DNA of 64,000 nucleotides from Spirometra erinaceieuropaei (lineage: Eukaryota; Platyhelminthes; Cestoda; Diphyllobothriidea; Diphyllobothriidae), in NCBI GenBank assembly GCA_902702965.1, contig CACRXP010000387.1, positions 305,063 through 369,062 of the forward strand, in the 5' to 3' direction. The notes beneath the pieces are model-generated. The model was not told the origin of the DNA and ran no database searches. It saw only the letters and a list, made by a program, of their open reading frames with translations. Of this stretch, positions 11,061-23,980 are shown piece by piece. A program made the translations under genes and the position numbers. The number at the start of each line of letters is the position of its first letter. The stretch's first letter is position 1.

Positions 11061-11602
11061 TCTGGTTAAAGTAAATGGCTACGCGTGGAGTGTACTAGCC
11101 AATACCTCTTCTGGAGACAGTATCAGCGAGCCAAATGATCGAGTAAGCATCACGTCAATAACCAACACCGTTGTCGAAATTACGCCAACTAACTTCTCGA
11201 ATACGAACGAGCAAGCAGTCGCAAACGAACAACAACCACCAAACACGACCCCCACAATGGATATTAAAGCTGCTAATTGTGATGGGTGGGTGGGAGCGTA
11301 GAAGGAGCATCCTGTAAATACTGCCTTACGTACACACGCATCAATCTTATCTCCGGCCGTCCCTGGCGACGGGTTCGATTGAAAATCCAAAACGATGGGC
11401 GAATAAAGTGGTTGCTCCAGCGATCGCAGCTCCTTATTCTGAATGTCCTTGGCTGTTTGATCGACTATATACGAGCATACAAAAAGGTCTAGAGGTCTGA
11501 TTTTTGTGCGCATTTGTCTATTTCCTTCCTTAAGCTTCCCACTACAACTGGGGCTGACTTCTGCCGCTGTTGTTGTGCTTATCCTTTCCGCCACTTTGTT
11601 CG

Positions 11603-11728
11603 CAGCAGCAGCAGCAATTGCGAACGCGGAGGATATGGGCGGTCCTTCGCATGCGTCTGTACGTGCGTGTACATCCATAGGCAGCGGTGCTCCGGATGGG
11701 AGGAGGGTGACGACGGCGGCGGCGGCGG
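11603..11728 (+). repeat. GCA and CGG triplet tracts
   Basis: A GCA/AGC run lies at about 11602-11615 and five CGG units at 11713-11728. Antisense they encode Ala-rich and Arg/Pro-rich frames, which explains several open frames here. Confidence 0.8.
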
Positions 11729-11938
11729 ACGATAAGCAACAATAACATCAACGGCCTGTCAAGACTGGCCCTCTGAGTTGTTCAAAACTCGTTCAAAAAA
11801 CTGCCATCTCAGCGGCGGAGGGTGTATAGGTCACAAGGGAATATGCCTGGTTCAGCGCATTCATTAATTGTCAAAGTGTTTAGGAAACAGGGGTACGGGT
11901 GGGAATAGTTGTGCATGTGTCCATGTGTGTACGAAGAA

Positions 11939-12015
11939 CGCACACACACCCACACACCCCAAAGCGACACATGTATTGCGTCTTTTGCAGTCCAACTCTG
12001 TGTGTGTGTGGATGT
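11939..12015 (+). repeat. CA tract and TG tract in inverted arrangement
   Basis: A CA-rich run at 11939-11960 and a TG run at 11998-12012 are complementary, with about 40 bp between them, so the region can fold into a simple hairpin. Confidence 0.75.
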
Positions 12016-12891
12016 GTCTGTCAATGAGATGTAGGCGCACACTGCTGTCGGCGGGACAGTTGTTACCGTTCACGTGTTTGACTCCTTACTTTCGCCTCCT
12101 GCCTTGTTAGCACAATCAAATAGAGTTGACGGGAGTCCTTATTTGAAGGGGCTGGACTGTGCGCAGTCTTAATCAGTGGCTTTTATGCATATAGGCATGT
12201 GCAAAAATACTTATTTAAAAACACTATATGCGTTATTTAGCTGTGCTGGTGGAAGGCAGTATGCACAAATTTAGTCCTGACACTCAAAGAATAGGCAGGG
12301 CTAATCCTAGCACCCAAAAGGAGAATGTGCATGCCCCAACTACTAGCAAGTATGACTTGTTAATTGAGGACTTGGTGGAGGTTACAGTGATATATAGGGA
12401 TCAGACAGCCGACTCCAAGCAGGTTATTTAACCGTTAAAATAGCCGGCTATTTGGGTACCTGGCGTCCTATCGATGTAGGCGGTTTGTCAGTTCGTTTCA
12501 AAGACGGCCGATCGAATTTATAAGCGTTGATGCGCAGTTTACCACCAGTTAAAAGTTGTGCAGGCCTAATTTTACTGTATTGATCTGCAGTTTCACCATG
12601 GGTACAAATAGCGGAAGGTATTAGGGTTTTATTAAGGATTCCGTCTTTGCACGGGGCAACACTTATTTAAACCCGTTCAAGATATAAATTATGGCTGTGA
12701 TTATAGTAATTTCTCCACGAGTGTCAAAAAAGAAGCTTCGAGACAGCCAGGTTGGAAAAGGCCGCTTGGCTATGCATGCATACATAGCTTGGAGGCAAAT
12801 ACGTTCTTTGGGAAAGGAACGTATTTTCCTCTAAATTATATTTCTTGGGATGCCTGCGTTTCAATGCATATATGTATATATCGGTGAATAC

Positions 12892-13199
12892 CCGCGTTGT
12901 TTTCTGCTCCTTTGTGCGTTTTCCACCGCCGACACCGCTTTTGTTTCTATTGACACCATCAGAATCAGTGCAGGATCGCACTTGGTTCAGGGCGCCTGTG
13001 CTGGATTGCACGGACACTGATCCATCCCCACTGTCCAGGCCTTTTCTGCTCTCATCGCCCATGGCAAGGCAGCCGCCTAACGATCCGTCTCCTGTTGGGA
13101 GGCCGCCGCTCATACAGGAGAGGGCCGAAGTCATGCACCCCAATAAACTGCTGCACTCATCCTCCTGGCTAATCTCTGAGCTTGGCGTATTTGGGCCAT
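12892..13199 (-). CDS. isl: Islet linker exon ending in the homeodomain N-terminal arm (KTTR)
   Basis: This exon of 308 nt encodes 102 full codons: a Gly/Ser/Asp-rich linker followed by KRTKEQKTTR. The last residues are the N-terminal arm of the Islet homeodomain, which in vertebrate ISL1 reads [12 protein letters not shown]. The exon stops exactly after KTTR, and the next exon begins VRTVLNEK. The acceptor is a T-rich tract ending ccctcag at 13200. The donor is gtattc from 12891, less canonical than the others but phase 0 as required. The 5' phase (two bases completing a codon) fits the phase 1 donor of the LIM2 exon. The linker carries a run of Gly/Ser/Asp blocks (GGLPTGDGSLGG, DSGDGSVSV) and several cysteines; no known domain is visible. 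Conservation at the KTTR end makes the exon secure although the rest is family-specific. Confidence 0.9.
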
Positions 13200-14929
13200 C
13201 TGAGGGTAAAGAAAAAACGAAATTAATTTTTTTCCGGGACAGTTAACTCCCCAGAACGGAACTGCTTGGGAGGACAACACTCAGTCGTTCTGATGTATGT
13301 CATCGCCGTGAACAGGAATAAAAAACAGAGATAATTGAGGTAAAGCAGAAAAGTTTCAAAGATGCGTAGAAGTGTATGGAAATGGAAGTAAGTGAACACG
13401 ATCTCAGAGAGTATATTTACGAGTTATGGAAGATGTTTACTGGGCACTTTTACTAATATCTAGTTCATACATAGCCTTGGTACTATTACTGGTGGCCCAA
13501 ACAGGCGCGTTAGCACTTTTCTCACACTGTGTCGTCAGGCAAACCTCTGCTAACACCACCCACAAACCTAACTTAAGATTTAGATCGGTCCCTACTTTGG
13601 ACTAAAATCTACTCACGTCTCTGAAGTTTTACCGCGCTGAGAACAATAGGAACATGTTATGTATCAAGACTAATGACAGGAATGTGTTCTATGTAAGACC
13701 AGAATTCAAGGCCGTGCTGTAAGGAGTTGATGCCAGTTTATATTGAAACGGTAGTATATCGATAAAAGGGTTTTTCTGCTCGGAACGAGCAGTCGATGAC
13801 AATACTTCTCTAACACTAAGTAATAACGAGATTTTCAAACAAAGGGCATGTCATAGCTGTCATTTGTCGTTGCCAGAAGTACTGCTGTCTGTTCCTTACT
13901 TATAAAAAATAACCGTAGAAATTCTGCATATCATTTTGAAAAGCTACCTACATGTCATGAACGCGATGCCGGCTAGTTTTATTATCTCAGCTGCCCACAG
14001 TAGGCATATAAAAGCTAGAACTCGACCTTTGACGAGGAGCAAAGCACAGTTGCAGCACGCCAGTGTCTACTCACAAGGTCACATTACTGAAAGTAGTACT
14101 GATTTTTATACCTAACTAGCGGTCACTTTATGACACTGCCCCCTTGTTGTATGAATGTATTTGTTCTGTCCTCTCTTACGTGGAACTTGTCCAATTCGAA
14201 TGCAAGTTTATACAGTGGCGACTAGTTTATAATCTAATATTAAATATTTCCTTGTTTTAACTATTTATTTGTCTACACGTGCATACTTTTAACGGTCACC
14301 GTATATACCTTCAAAAAGTTCATTTACAGCGAGTATTATGAGAAACCATCCTGTTTATAGAACCCGATTGTTAATCAAATTTGCAATCAGTGTACATCAG
14401 AGGATCAAAACGGTAAAAAAATCAGTAAATAAACACCGCAGCTACGAAATTATTGTTCGGTGATCAACGGCAATGTCGTTTTTAATAGGTACTTTGGGAA
14501 GAAGTGCGTAATTTTGCCTGGCTGAGTGGTTATGGAATTTTTCCGTGAAATACATTTTTTTACTAGACGATGCCCGAAGACTCCAAACCTATAGCTTGTT
14601 GTACCTTTTCGCTAAAAAAACTCACCCTTAGAGTTCTAATGGCAGACTAAGGGACATGGGGAAACCCCTACAATCAAAACGGCAGGACCCAACTTCGTTC
14701 CCGGCACTTTGATGCTGAGCCACAAATCGCGCTATCTTCCTATTCTGGCAGTATAAATGTTCCAGTCGTTAAGATTACATAGTACACTAGGCTTGTTTGT
14801 TTCGAATTTCTGTCTTTGCTCCTGTGAGTTTTTTCTGACAAACCCAGCAGTAACACAGTAGAGGATAAATTTGGCTCTTTTTGGGGAGTTAGTTAAGGAA
14901 ATATGAACTAATTCCGTCTTCGTGAATCG

Positions 14930-15060
14930 CGCCGTCTGCAGTTAGACTGTACAGCATCAGGTGTTAAATCCGAAAGTCGACGGTTCAACTCTGACGGATG
15001 ACACATGGCCCTGTGCGGGATTCCCTAGTCTCCATGATCCGCCCCTTTAGCTGATCTCAT
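14930..15060 (+). mobile_element. Possible tRNA-like SINE relic
   Basis: A box B-like ggttcaactctgacg lies at 14983-14997 after agcatcaggtgttaaatcc. Box A is not clear. It is offered only as a candidate. Confidence 0.3.
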
Positions 15061-15406
15061 TATAAAAATTACCTGCAAACTCGTGTGTGTATGTGTGTAC
15101 GTTCAAAATTACCGACGTGACATTTTCATTTAAAAGGGATGCTGCCAAGCAGGGATGCCGGGTTTCCGTTAGAGGTGGAAATATAGTCTGACTGGGCCAT
15201 CGCCGCCTAAAGCATTCTGCGCTTAACTTTTCTGACGACTCCTGCGTCCAGGAAGGGCTCCTGAAAGCGAGGATTTTCGAAGAAAAAGAGTTTTTGTCGG
15301 CGCCGCGAAAGGCGCGGTTCCATTGCCTCTCAAAATACGCATACCGGTAGCATATAATGACCTTTTAAGGGAAAACGCTTCAGTTTCTGAACGCAGTTCT
15401 GGAAAT

Positions 15407-15440
15407 AGGGAGAGAGAGAGGGAGGGAACGAGAGAGAAGG
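15407..15440 (+). repeat. GA-rich purine tract
   Basis: gggagagagagagggagg followed by further GA units. On the Islet transcript strand it is a CT-rich polypyrimidine tract in intron 2. Confidence 0.7.
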
Positions 15441-18400
15441 ACACCATGAGAGCGGCAGTTGAAAATCCCGCGATCTTGTTCACTAGTCAGGCGCATCGAC
15501 TAGCTACTGCCTGGGAGCCCTACTGAAGCTTTACTTCCACCTGATGACATCATTGATTTTATTGACTGTGACTGTATATGGAATGGAACAGAAGTAGCAG
15601 AGTCCTACCGGTACAAACAAACGAGAGTGCAAGAAATTGTCTAGAAAAATGCGAGGATATACAAATGTGAGCAGAAACCAGTATAACCACCAACGGGGAA
15701 CCGGACGCTGTATTGATCCTGCCATCATCGACGGCGTTTTTGAATTTTAAAAGAAATGGATCTTTTCCACTTGTTTGGCAGGAAATGCACAAACCTGCAG
15801 GATAAGTCGGTTAGGGGTCGTCTCCTTATGGGTCTTTACAGAGATGACTTACCAGCCAGTGCATCAACAGATGTCCCTTAGGGCGGCACTGTCAGAGCTT
15901 CCTTTCTGACTAGGACCTAATATCCTTTTCTTTAAGAACTCTCAACATAGAAAAATAGGTGGTCCACACAAATAAAAAATATTCCCTCACTGAAAATTGA
16001 AAGCACCTGAATTCGTCTTCCTTTAACCTAATTAGGAGGGAATAAGCCACGCCGGTGACTTCCTGGAATGTTTTGGCGAGAATCTTGCTGAAGAAGGGGA
16101 AGGGACAAAGGAGCAGGGGGACCGGGAAATATGAAAAGAAGGACAATTTTGACTGCAAAAAGAAAATCGGCACTTATGATAGTTATTTGGACATGTAGTC
16201 CGGCACAGAGGACAAAAAATGCATTCTCAGAGGCCAAGTGCTTCGAAACTTTGACCGGTGAGCGTAAGGTCTTGATTTTTATTTTCCATAGCATTCTTTT
16301 GAAGAAAGGAACTTGCCTAACGTGAACACCTTTATTCGCGTTTTTCTGACTATGCCTTCTGAAAGTTCATTCTTTGACTACGTCTTACTTGTTAACTTAG
16401 AAATTTCCACTTTTTCGTGAAATGTTCTGTCCACATTGACTATAATTTGAGCAATTCGATTTGCATGACTTTTCTAAGGAAAATCTATGGATCAACAAAA
16501 TACTTCCTCTTTCTGCTTTTTCAATAAAACCGTAGTAAGACTTTGTACTGATCTATCTGCAGGTGGGCACTGAACAGAGAATCCCCTATCTCGGTCGGGT
16601 TTAAATTGAGGCCTCGAGGCTTCACCCTAAGCGGGAGACGAAAATTACTGATAAACCTCGATGCATCCTCTCTTCTGGGAACAGTGATTGTTGTGAAATG
16701 GGCATCCTGTCTCCGCTTAGGTTTAAACCAAGTTATTCCTGAGGTGTTTGATTTACAATTAATCAGCATCCTGGCGTTAGACACCAGATGTGACTGTCTG
16801 GGAATTTGGCATTAGTCCCCAGTCAGGGCTTCGTTTTCAAGTTTTCAAGGCCATTTTTGTGTTCAAATAAACAATTAATTGTTATCAACCTCCTATAAAG
16901 AAAACGTCCTGCCCTCTGTTTCCATGACTGTTTTCCCCACATTTAGTGCTGTTCCTAATAAAGGATTCTGTGGCCGCAGTTTACGAGTAAATCTCATGCA
17001 TTGACAGCGCGCATGACGCAGTTTGTTTAAGTTTGAAGACCACGGAACTTGTGTATGTACTGCTGGTATAATAGGCAAACGGAAGAGAAGCATTTTAATG
17101 TCAAGTACATTGATTAAGAGAAGGTATAGGATGAGGCAACTAGCCGCACGTTATAGTTGAAGCTTTATTGGTCAGTAGACGGGCCTGTGTTGCGATTTTC
17201 AACAAAAAAAATTTCGACCCCGTCATATTGCAATTCACAACTCAGTGTGCAGCGTTTTCTAGTGGATCAGGTGGATTAAGGCAGATGCACGGCCAAATGC
17301 AGAACACGGGTTTTAACCGGCCAATAGAGGTGACCCGTATCGGGGGTGATAATTGGGCATTATATGGTCGTTCGAAGACGTTAGACAGACTAGCAAAAAC
17401 GAAATTGCAACTAAAACTGTTTCAGAACCTTTCGACGTCCTTCAGTTTATCCATATCCATGAAGCAGGCTTCAGCTCCAGAGACGCTGAAACAGATGACC
17501 TAGCAGGCACTTTTGAGACCACATTCAATTGCGTGGGAGGAAAGGGTAAAGCAACGTACTCTTCCCGTCAGATAATGTCCATCGACCAAGTTCAGCAGAC
17601 TTAAAAGCCATGAGACCCAAGAAGGCATGGACAAGCCGTTGTTCTCTCCGCCGATATGGGGCCGTTGACTATATTTACGAACCGAACAGACCATAAGGTG
17701 GAAGCGTACATCCCCCCTAACAACCGGCCTTCCTATGAGTCAGTAGCAACAGCAACAGAGATAAAAAACATTGTAACAGATAAAGAGGCTTCTGAATCAA
17801 TGGAGAAGAATAGTTTTCTTTTCGGAAAGTAATGACCATGTAGAGAACTCATTGAGTCGACATTAGAAAGATTTCGTGGCCTTCCAACAATCTACAAGTC
17901 ATACATTTCACTCAGACGGATAGTAACATTTAGTGAGGAAGGGACATGCATAATCTAACTATATGGCTAGGTACCAAATTCGACTTCCTCACAGCGATCA
18001 CCAAAAATACTGTTGGCTACGTCTCACCTTTCCCGTCGAAGAAGGGGACCTCAGAACCCATCGTCGGATGCACTTGGAAGATAAAGACTAAGGTCTCCGC
18101 ACGGTATAACACGTTATGCAATTGTTAATATTTTGCCAAAGGACTTTCCTAATTCTTCTGGGAGAGGATACGAATAGATTAAGGGGGCCCCGTAAATTTT
18201 CTGCTCACCGAAATTTTTTTAGAATTAGTATTGCATAAGCTGGAGAGTTGAGGTCTTCAGGATTGCGAACCAGTGTCATGAGACTAGTGTATTGATACAA
18301 TTTTTGCTATTACGGTAAAATATATTTAAGTACATCTTGGAGTGTACTAGCAACATATCTTTACGGGTATCGAAGTCACAGTGAAGAAAGAATCACAGTT

Positions 18401-20612
18401 AAAATCCCCATTCTTTGACATTCTGGCCAGGAGGCAACCAAATGGCGATGCGACACTAGTAATACAGCATAGTCTCTCAATTTTTTTTATTATAATCATC
18501 AATAAGTGACAAAAAATTGAGCGGGGACCCTGCAAGGAAGAATACGCGCACGCTGCGGTACACTTGAAGCAAAGATCAACCAGATCCATTATCTGTGTGA
18601 TCAACTAAATAAAGAAGGTTACCCAAGTGATTTCACCTCCATGTGCCTACGCATCACCGGAGACATGCAATGGATGGCGGTGGTAAAACAGTGCTCCGGG
18701 CATGCCATGCATTGTCTTTGATCACAGGTGTCTTCGGGGGCACACATTGTACCGTCCAAAACCTAAATATCGATGTGCTGCACCGATCTGTGGCCGTAAT
18801 GCACAGCCGAACCGTGAGCATGAAGTACCGATTAGGCCCAAGAGAGCACTCGAATGTTACCTACCGCGTTTCCCTGTGCTGTAATAATTAAACGAGATTG
18901 AAAGTGAAGGCTAAGCAACGTGTTTACTGGGGGGAGCTTCGAATTTGGGGCTCAATATCGCTCGTGGGTACTCACAGACGGGAGCAGGGTCTCACCTGTA
19001 CTACTGCCGTCATGTCCACGGTGGGGCTAGAGTCAGCAAGATAGCGTGAGATGCTCATGGCGTGGGAACCGAGTAGAGCATTGCCGGGCAGAGACATTGA
19101 ACTTGCTCCCGCGGGCCAGCAATTACGTACTCGAATTGGAGGTTGCAACCCAGCCACTGGACTGATGACCATAGCGAAGATAGAGGCGACCAGCCGTAAT
19201 GATTCGAGACTGAGCTTAATCGCTAGTTCATTGTTCAGACTGTTTTGTTTTGTCGAACTTTTCATATCTCTGAAGACTGCCCTGAGAGTCGGCTAGAAAA
19301 CTCTGGTGAATATTTCTTCTCAGCGAACGGCTCAACAACTGGATTAGGGTCTTCAAATATTATAAAAATCATGTTGGGATCCACAACGAATAATCAAAAT
19401 GTACTTAGAATAAACTTCACTGTGAATGTGGAAGGGACGTTTATCAAACTCTTTTGAATGTTTGAGGGGAATGCGGACGTTCTCCCTTGTCCTTACGCTT
19501 ATCGTCGAGTCTCCGCGAGTGTCGCACTGCGAAGAGCAGCCAGCATTTAACAGGCACGATCGACGGAGTCAGCGAAGACTAAAATTAACAGTTCTGGCGT
19601 ATATATCATTGTTATCTAGTCACTCGCAACCCCAGATCGGGTTCGGACCTTGGAGCTTGAGGTCTGGTTTTCGATCATGACTGACCCACTACGGCCAATA
19701 AAAGATAACAGTCCCCTTCTGCATTTTGTCAGCAATACCTCTAGACAAATTGCGCGGATGCATATCATCCAGAAGGAGGCAGGGGGGGGATTGTACAATA
19801 ACAGGGGGTAAAAATAGTCCTTCCTATTTCTTGAGCAAATACCTTGTTATTTGATGAGATTATAATGCATTATAGGGTTTGGGTCGACTCTCTTGGTTCT
19901 ACACCTTAGGTTTATGTTTTGAGGCAGTGTGTTTAACTTACAGGACGGAAAGTGGGCTATATTTGCTGAACGAGAACAGTTCAAGCAAAAACCTAGAAAA
20001 AGCGCTTTTTCCAGCGTATCTAGGAATGAAGACTATTCAGTGTTTAAAGATAATAGCTCTCGTCAGAACCCAAATAGAGCTATTGGCCATTTTAATGCCC
20101 ACAAATAGGACGCCTGCTGGACTCCGGTAGAAAATCTGCACTTTCCAATACAATTTGAACTGACGGTTGTTGGCCGGAGGATAGAAATCCTACCCTCTGT
20201 CCTATTCCAAAATGCCATAGTGACAAATTTCGATGCGGAACAACATTTGGAGAAACTTCTACAACTACCATCAAAATGTCACTGAAGCTAATTGACGCTT
20301 TAAAGGATATTTGGCATACCAGTTATTACTTCGTGAATATGTTCATATCTTCCGTAAATGCGCTTTCTTTTTATTTGTTTGCGTTTCACACTCGTTCCTA
20401 TGCAAGATGTATTTGTTTGGTAGAACGAGAGGTCATTTTGTAAGATAGAAATCATCAGTGCGAACCCCCAAGAGATACACATGAACAGACACTCATATCA
20501 AGGCATGTTCACGCATACTCTCAACACTCACACAAACACGGTAGGAAAGGCAGTTAGCGATACGAGGCCGATTAGAGGGAAGGAGGGGCGCATGGGAGCC
20601 CCAGGAGGCCCC

Positions 20613-20635
20613 GGGTGGATTTGGGGTGGGGGGGG
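20613..20635 (+). repeat. G-rich run with G-quadruplex potential
   Basis: GGG at 20613-20615, GGGG at 20623-20626 and eight G at 20628-20635 give at least four G-tracts with short loops. An 11-G run lies nearby at 20813-20823. The G-rich strand is opposite to the Islet transcript. Confidence 0.6.
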
Positions 20636-23279
20636 ACTTCTAGGCACATCTCAGCGGTCTTGCCGCATTTTTCATGGGTCTAAACGACTTGGACAGAGTT
20701 GACGCGCGCTCATCGAGCCTGGCCGAGCTCCTTAGCCTTGGGTCATCCCAACTCCTGAAGTAGTCTCACTGTTCTCGGTGCGCGTCGCGTGCACAGAGGC
20801 GGCGGGGTGGAAGGGGGGGGGGGCGAATGGGTGTGCAAGATGCGCTCATATGCTCGTGGATTGAGAAGGGGAGGGACTTCAAAACATAGCCCGGTGACCA
20901 CAGTACGCTCGGCACGAGTACTGTCCACAAAATACATCCCATGCTGCCACGGAAACCCCGATTCCCACTTTCTTGCGTCTCCTCCCCGTCTGCCATCACC
21001 CATCCTGTTCCGACAAAAAGTGAACCAGCTGTACGGGTGGGAAATCAGCTTCAAGACTGTACTCAGCACATGCGTAGCAACTGAAGGGGCGGCGATCGAG
21101 GGGAACCGCAAGTCGTGTTGCCAGGCTGACAAGTAGGCAGCTGGTTTAGGAGATTAAGGATGGTGGGGGAGTGGGCGATAAGATTGTGCCCATCTGACAA
21201 GTGTCATCGGGAGTTTGTCAGCTCTGGTAGCCGGTAGGATAGTACTGAAAGTAGTGGCCCAGATCGAGGGGATAAGGAAAGTTGATACGTAATGAGTTGT
21301 GCTGCTGGCACGCCCTAGCTGAGCCGTAATCATAGATGCCTGGGTGCTTGGCCCGCACCAAGGGGCCACTAGCAAATTGAAGACTCATGTTTGCAGAGCC
21401 AGAGTGCGAGTTTCGCCACAAAATCCCGTCTGCTTTAGGGATTTGCTTAAATTCACAGGCTCTTAACATGTGAATACTCAGGAACGGAACAAAATTATTC
21501 TTAAATGATTTGTAATAGTAAGTGAAGCTCCGAGCGCATGTACTCACTAATTGACCGAATTAGCGAGTATTTTGGTTCTGGTCCGGTTGCTTGGATGAGA
21601 AAACACGGAAGAGTGGGGTTCTTCCGAAAATAAGACTGCAAAAGACGTGCATAGGGATGCAGAATCGTCAGAGGCCGTCAGAGTTCCCAAGTGATGTTAT
21701 AAGAATTTGTGCAATAATAATACATATAAACGGCACAGCAGAGCAATTGACAGTAGCCCATTGTCAGAAGTTAGGGTTACAAGGCGCCGGAATTTGCAGT
21801 CGATCATTACACATTGCAAGTGCGATTATTCGAATAGTTTATTATTTATCAAATTCGGAGTTTAGATTCGGGACTGGTTCCTTGTTTTTTCTATCTTGCT
21901 TAAACTATGGACGTTCTCGAAATGCATTAGAGCAGGTCTGTCATAATTATCCGCTTATGAAAAGGCACCAATGAGAGGAACCACTCCTATTTATGAGCCT
22001 CTTTGGCTGATTGTTTTCCCTTCTTCATTTGTTTTTCCGATTACTGGTGAAAAACAAAAGGCAGCGATACAAATATTTCACCAATGGATCGTCATATTCA
22101 TAACTGTGGGACTCAAAGGCTTCAGTCTGAAAAAAATAATTATTTCATAAATTTGCCTTATCGCTAACATACCTGCTAGCTGACACTCAAAACATATGTT
22201 TAACAGATCCTCTGTTGCTGTGTGAGCATCTTCGAGGGATTGAACTCCCCGATTGATTTCCACAGATCTTCTGTGTGGTTTTCGATACGTATCACATTTA
22301 CGAGTGCGAAAATGACGACTGTGTCCTACAGTACTTTTCAAATTGTGTGGTTATTACCCCTCTCAATGTAACGGAGTTCAACTCTAAATATTTAGTTGAT
22401 CTCGGGGCCAAAGTTAAAAATATTTCTCCAGATTCCTGCACTAATTTCTGGCAAAATTATAGCCTTTAAAATTGTGAACTTTCTACTGTTAATAAAGCAA
22501 AGAGTATTATTCCATACTTTGCTGTATTTCAGCAAGGATATTTACAATTAACTCGATTGAACAAAAAGTCTTGTTATCTAGGGATTGCTAATATATTATG
22601 TGCTTAATCATTTTAACGATCAGTTCCTGAAAGACTGTCAGTAAAACATTAAGGTTAGTGGAAACCATACCGACTGCATGTTGCAAAGTGGTCTGTGTTG
22701 TTATGGGAAATGGGAAGAGATCTCACCTTGGTTGCTGGCACCCTAATAGCTTTCCGAATATTTTCTCGCGAAAAAGAAGCGTGTTTTAATTTTAAGACGG
22801 ATTTCTTCGTTCGCCGTTTAAATGCGCCTAGCGATTCGATTTCAACTATTAGACCTGTTCAACTATTATACTTGGCAGTTGTCGCGTTCTTAGCCAATGT
22901 GCTTCGGTAAGACCTGCAGCCTGATTTCTGAATCTCCTGGCTCTTAAATGCCCCTTTCACTAGCGTCTACTTATTAGCACCTCGGTATTAAGACAATGTC
23001 CAATGGGGTCCTTCCCATTACGTCCCAAACAGGATAACCAAGAAAATTACTGAGGAATAAATGGTTAACTGTGCCTGGGTATTTAGGCGGTACATGTAAG
23101 CAGTTTGCACTCGAGGACAATTTTGTGCAAAAATATGCACACTTTACTATATGTCAAATCGTCCCACATGAGTTAGGAAGACTGTCTGACGAGTAAATAA
23201 GATAAAACTGTGAAGAGAAGGGTGCAAATCACATCGGCAGTTAAAATTGATAAGAATACTAGTCAACTCTTAGACCCAC

Positions 23280-23980
23280 CCTTGTCTGCGTTCGGGCCAT
23301 CGAAAGAACTGGAAGTGCTACTAGTCCTTGTCCTCTGGGGGCTGGGATAACCAAACTCGCCAGGTTCTGAGAGAAGAGTTTGCTTTGGTCGGGTTTCGTT
23401 GGCCTCCGCTGAGCCTTCCGCCTGAGAGCCCTCTCTGCATGAATTCGGTCCAGAAGACAGCAGGGTAAGGACCTTGAGCTCCCCGGCCCCCTCGGTAACA
23501 GCGTTAATGTCATCACCATCATCGTTGACGGGCCCAAATACGGGGATCGCATTCTTTGAAGGTGTATCTTTCGCGTCTGACTGAGAAATCGGCGGCAGCC
23601 GCAACTGATCCTCAATAACCTCGCCCACTGACAACCCTCCTAAGCGAAGCGAGCAAGACGTTTGCTCAACGACCAAATCCGCACCCGCATCCTCCCTGAC
23701 CCGGGGCTTGGGCGCCCAGATAGTGGGAAATGGGGCGTCCTCTGAAGCCTCGGTGCCGCTAGGAGTTGGAGAGCTGACTTCTTTTAGGGGGTAGAGTCTG
23801 GCATCACGCAAGCAGAGGGGTAGATTACGTCTGTAGGCAATTTCTTCTCCTGGTTGAAGAATGTTCTGACAGACTGCGCACCGGAAGCAACCAACGTGGA
23901 AAGTCTGGCCACGAATACGCAGGACGAGGTCCACCTTGGTGATGAGCTGATGACATCCAGCACATCGTTGGAGAAAGCTA
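23280..23980 (-). CDS. isl: Islet exon encoding the second LIM domain and an acidic, serine-rich linker
   Basis: The first 60 codons encode LIM2: CAGCHQLITKVDLVLRIRG, then FHVGCFRCAVC and PLCLRD, each matching the Islet LIM2 spacing. The first base (T, 23980) completes an AAT codon with the AA left by the LIM1 exon, so the inter-LIM spacer is seven residues (CNSFLQR), the same length as in vertebrate ISL1 (IRLYGIK). The remaining 170 or so residues are a low-complexity linker rich in S, T, P, D and E with no recognised domain. The acceptor is ttcttctacag ending at 23981. The donor is gtgggt from 23279, phase 1. It joins the exon at 13199 (G plus AT gives Asp). In vertebrates the whole LIM2-homeodomain linker is only about 45 residues. 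Confidence 0.92.

Larger units (their letters stand above)
9542..11290 (+). mobile_element. Degenerate Penelope-like retroelement (RT plus GIY-YIG endonuclease)
   Basis: Penelope-like elements encode a reverse transcriptase followed by a GIY-YIG endonuclease. Both are visible in order on the plus strand, antisense to Islet. The frame of 9542 runs to about 10483 with in-frame stops only at 9816-9821 and 10006-10008. The frame then shifts for the RT core (10540-10755), and the endonuclease follows at 10757-11060. The stretch 11100-11290 has an open Asn/Thr/Ser-rich frame that may be the C-terminal tail. The 5' limit is uncertain; open frames at 8939-9283 and 9267-9461 might be further N-terminal remnants. 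Confidence 0.85.
4600..12891 (-). other. Islet intron 3, with a SINE cluster and a Penelope-like element
   Basis: This intron separates the KTTR exon from the homeodomain exon. It holds the tRNA-SINE cluster at 4986-5446, a GC-rich repeat-like block at 7780-8100, the antisense Penelope-like element at 9542-11290, triplet tracts at 11603-11728 and CA/TG tracts near 11940-12012. The intervals 5460-7770 and 12020-12890 show nothing recognisable. Confidence 0.85.
13200..23279 (-). other. Islet intron 2
   Basis: About 10.1 kb between the LIM2 exon and the linker exon. It contains a possible tRNA-like relic near 14930-15060, a purine-rich tract at 15407-15440 and G-rich runs at 20580-20640 and 20813-20823. 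I find no convincing coding exon. The longer frames at 17168-17604, 20743-21136 and 21591-21974 resemble no family I know. Confidence 0.85.

Noticed and set aside
11079..11678. A minus-strand open frame of 199 codons as a second gene nested in the intron
   Set aside because: It largely overlaps, in antisense, the 3' part of the Penelope-like element and the triplet tracts at 11.6 kb. No domain is seen.
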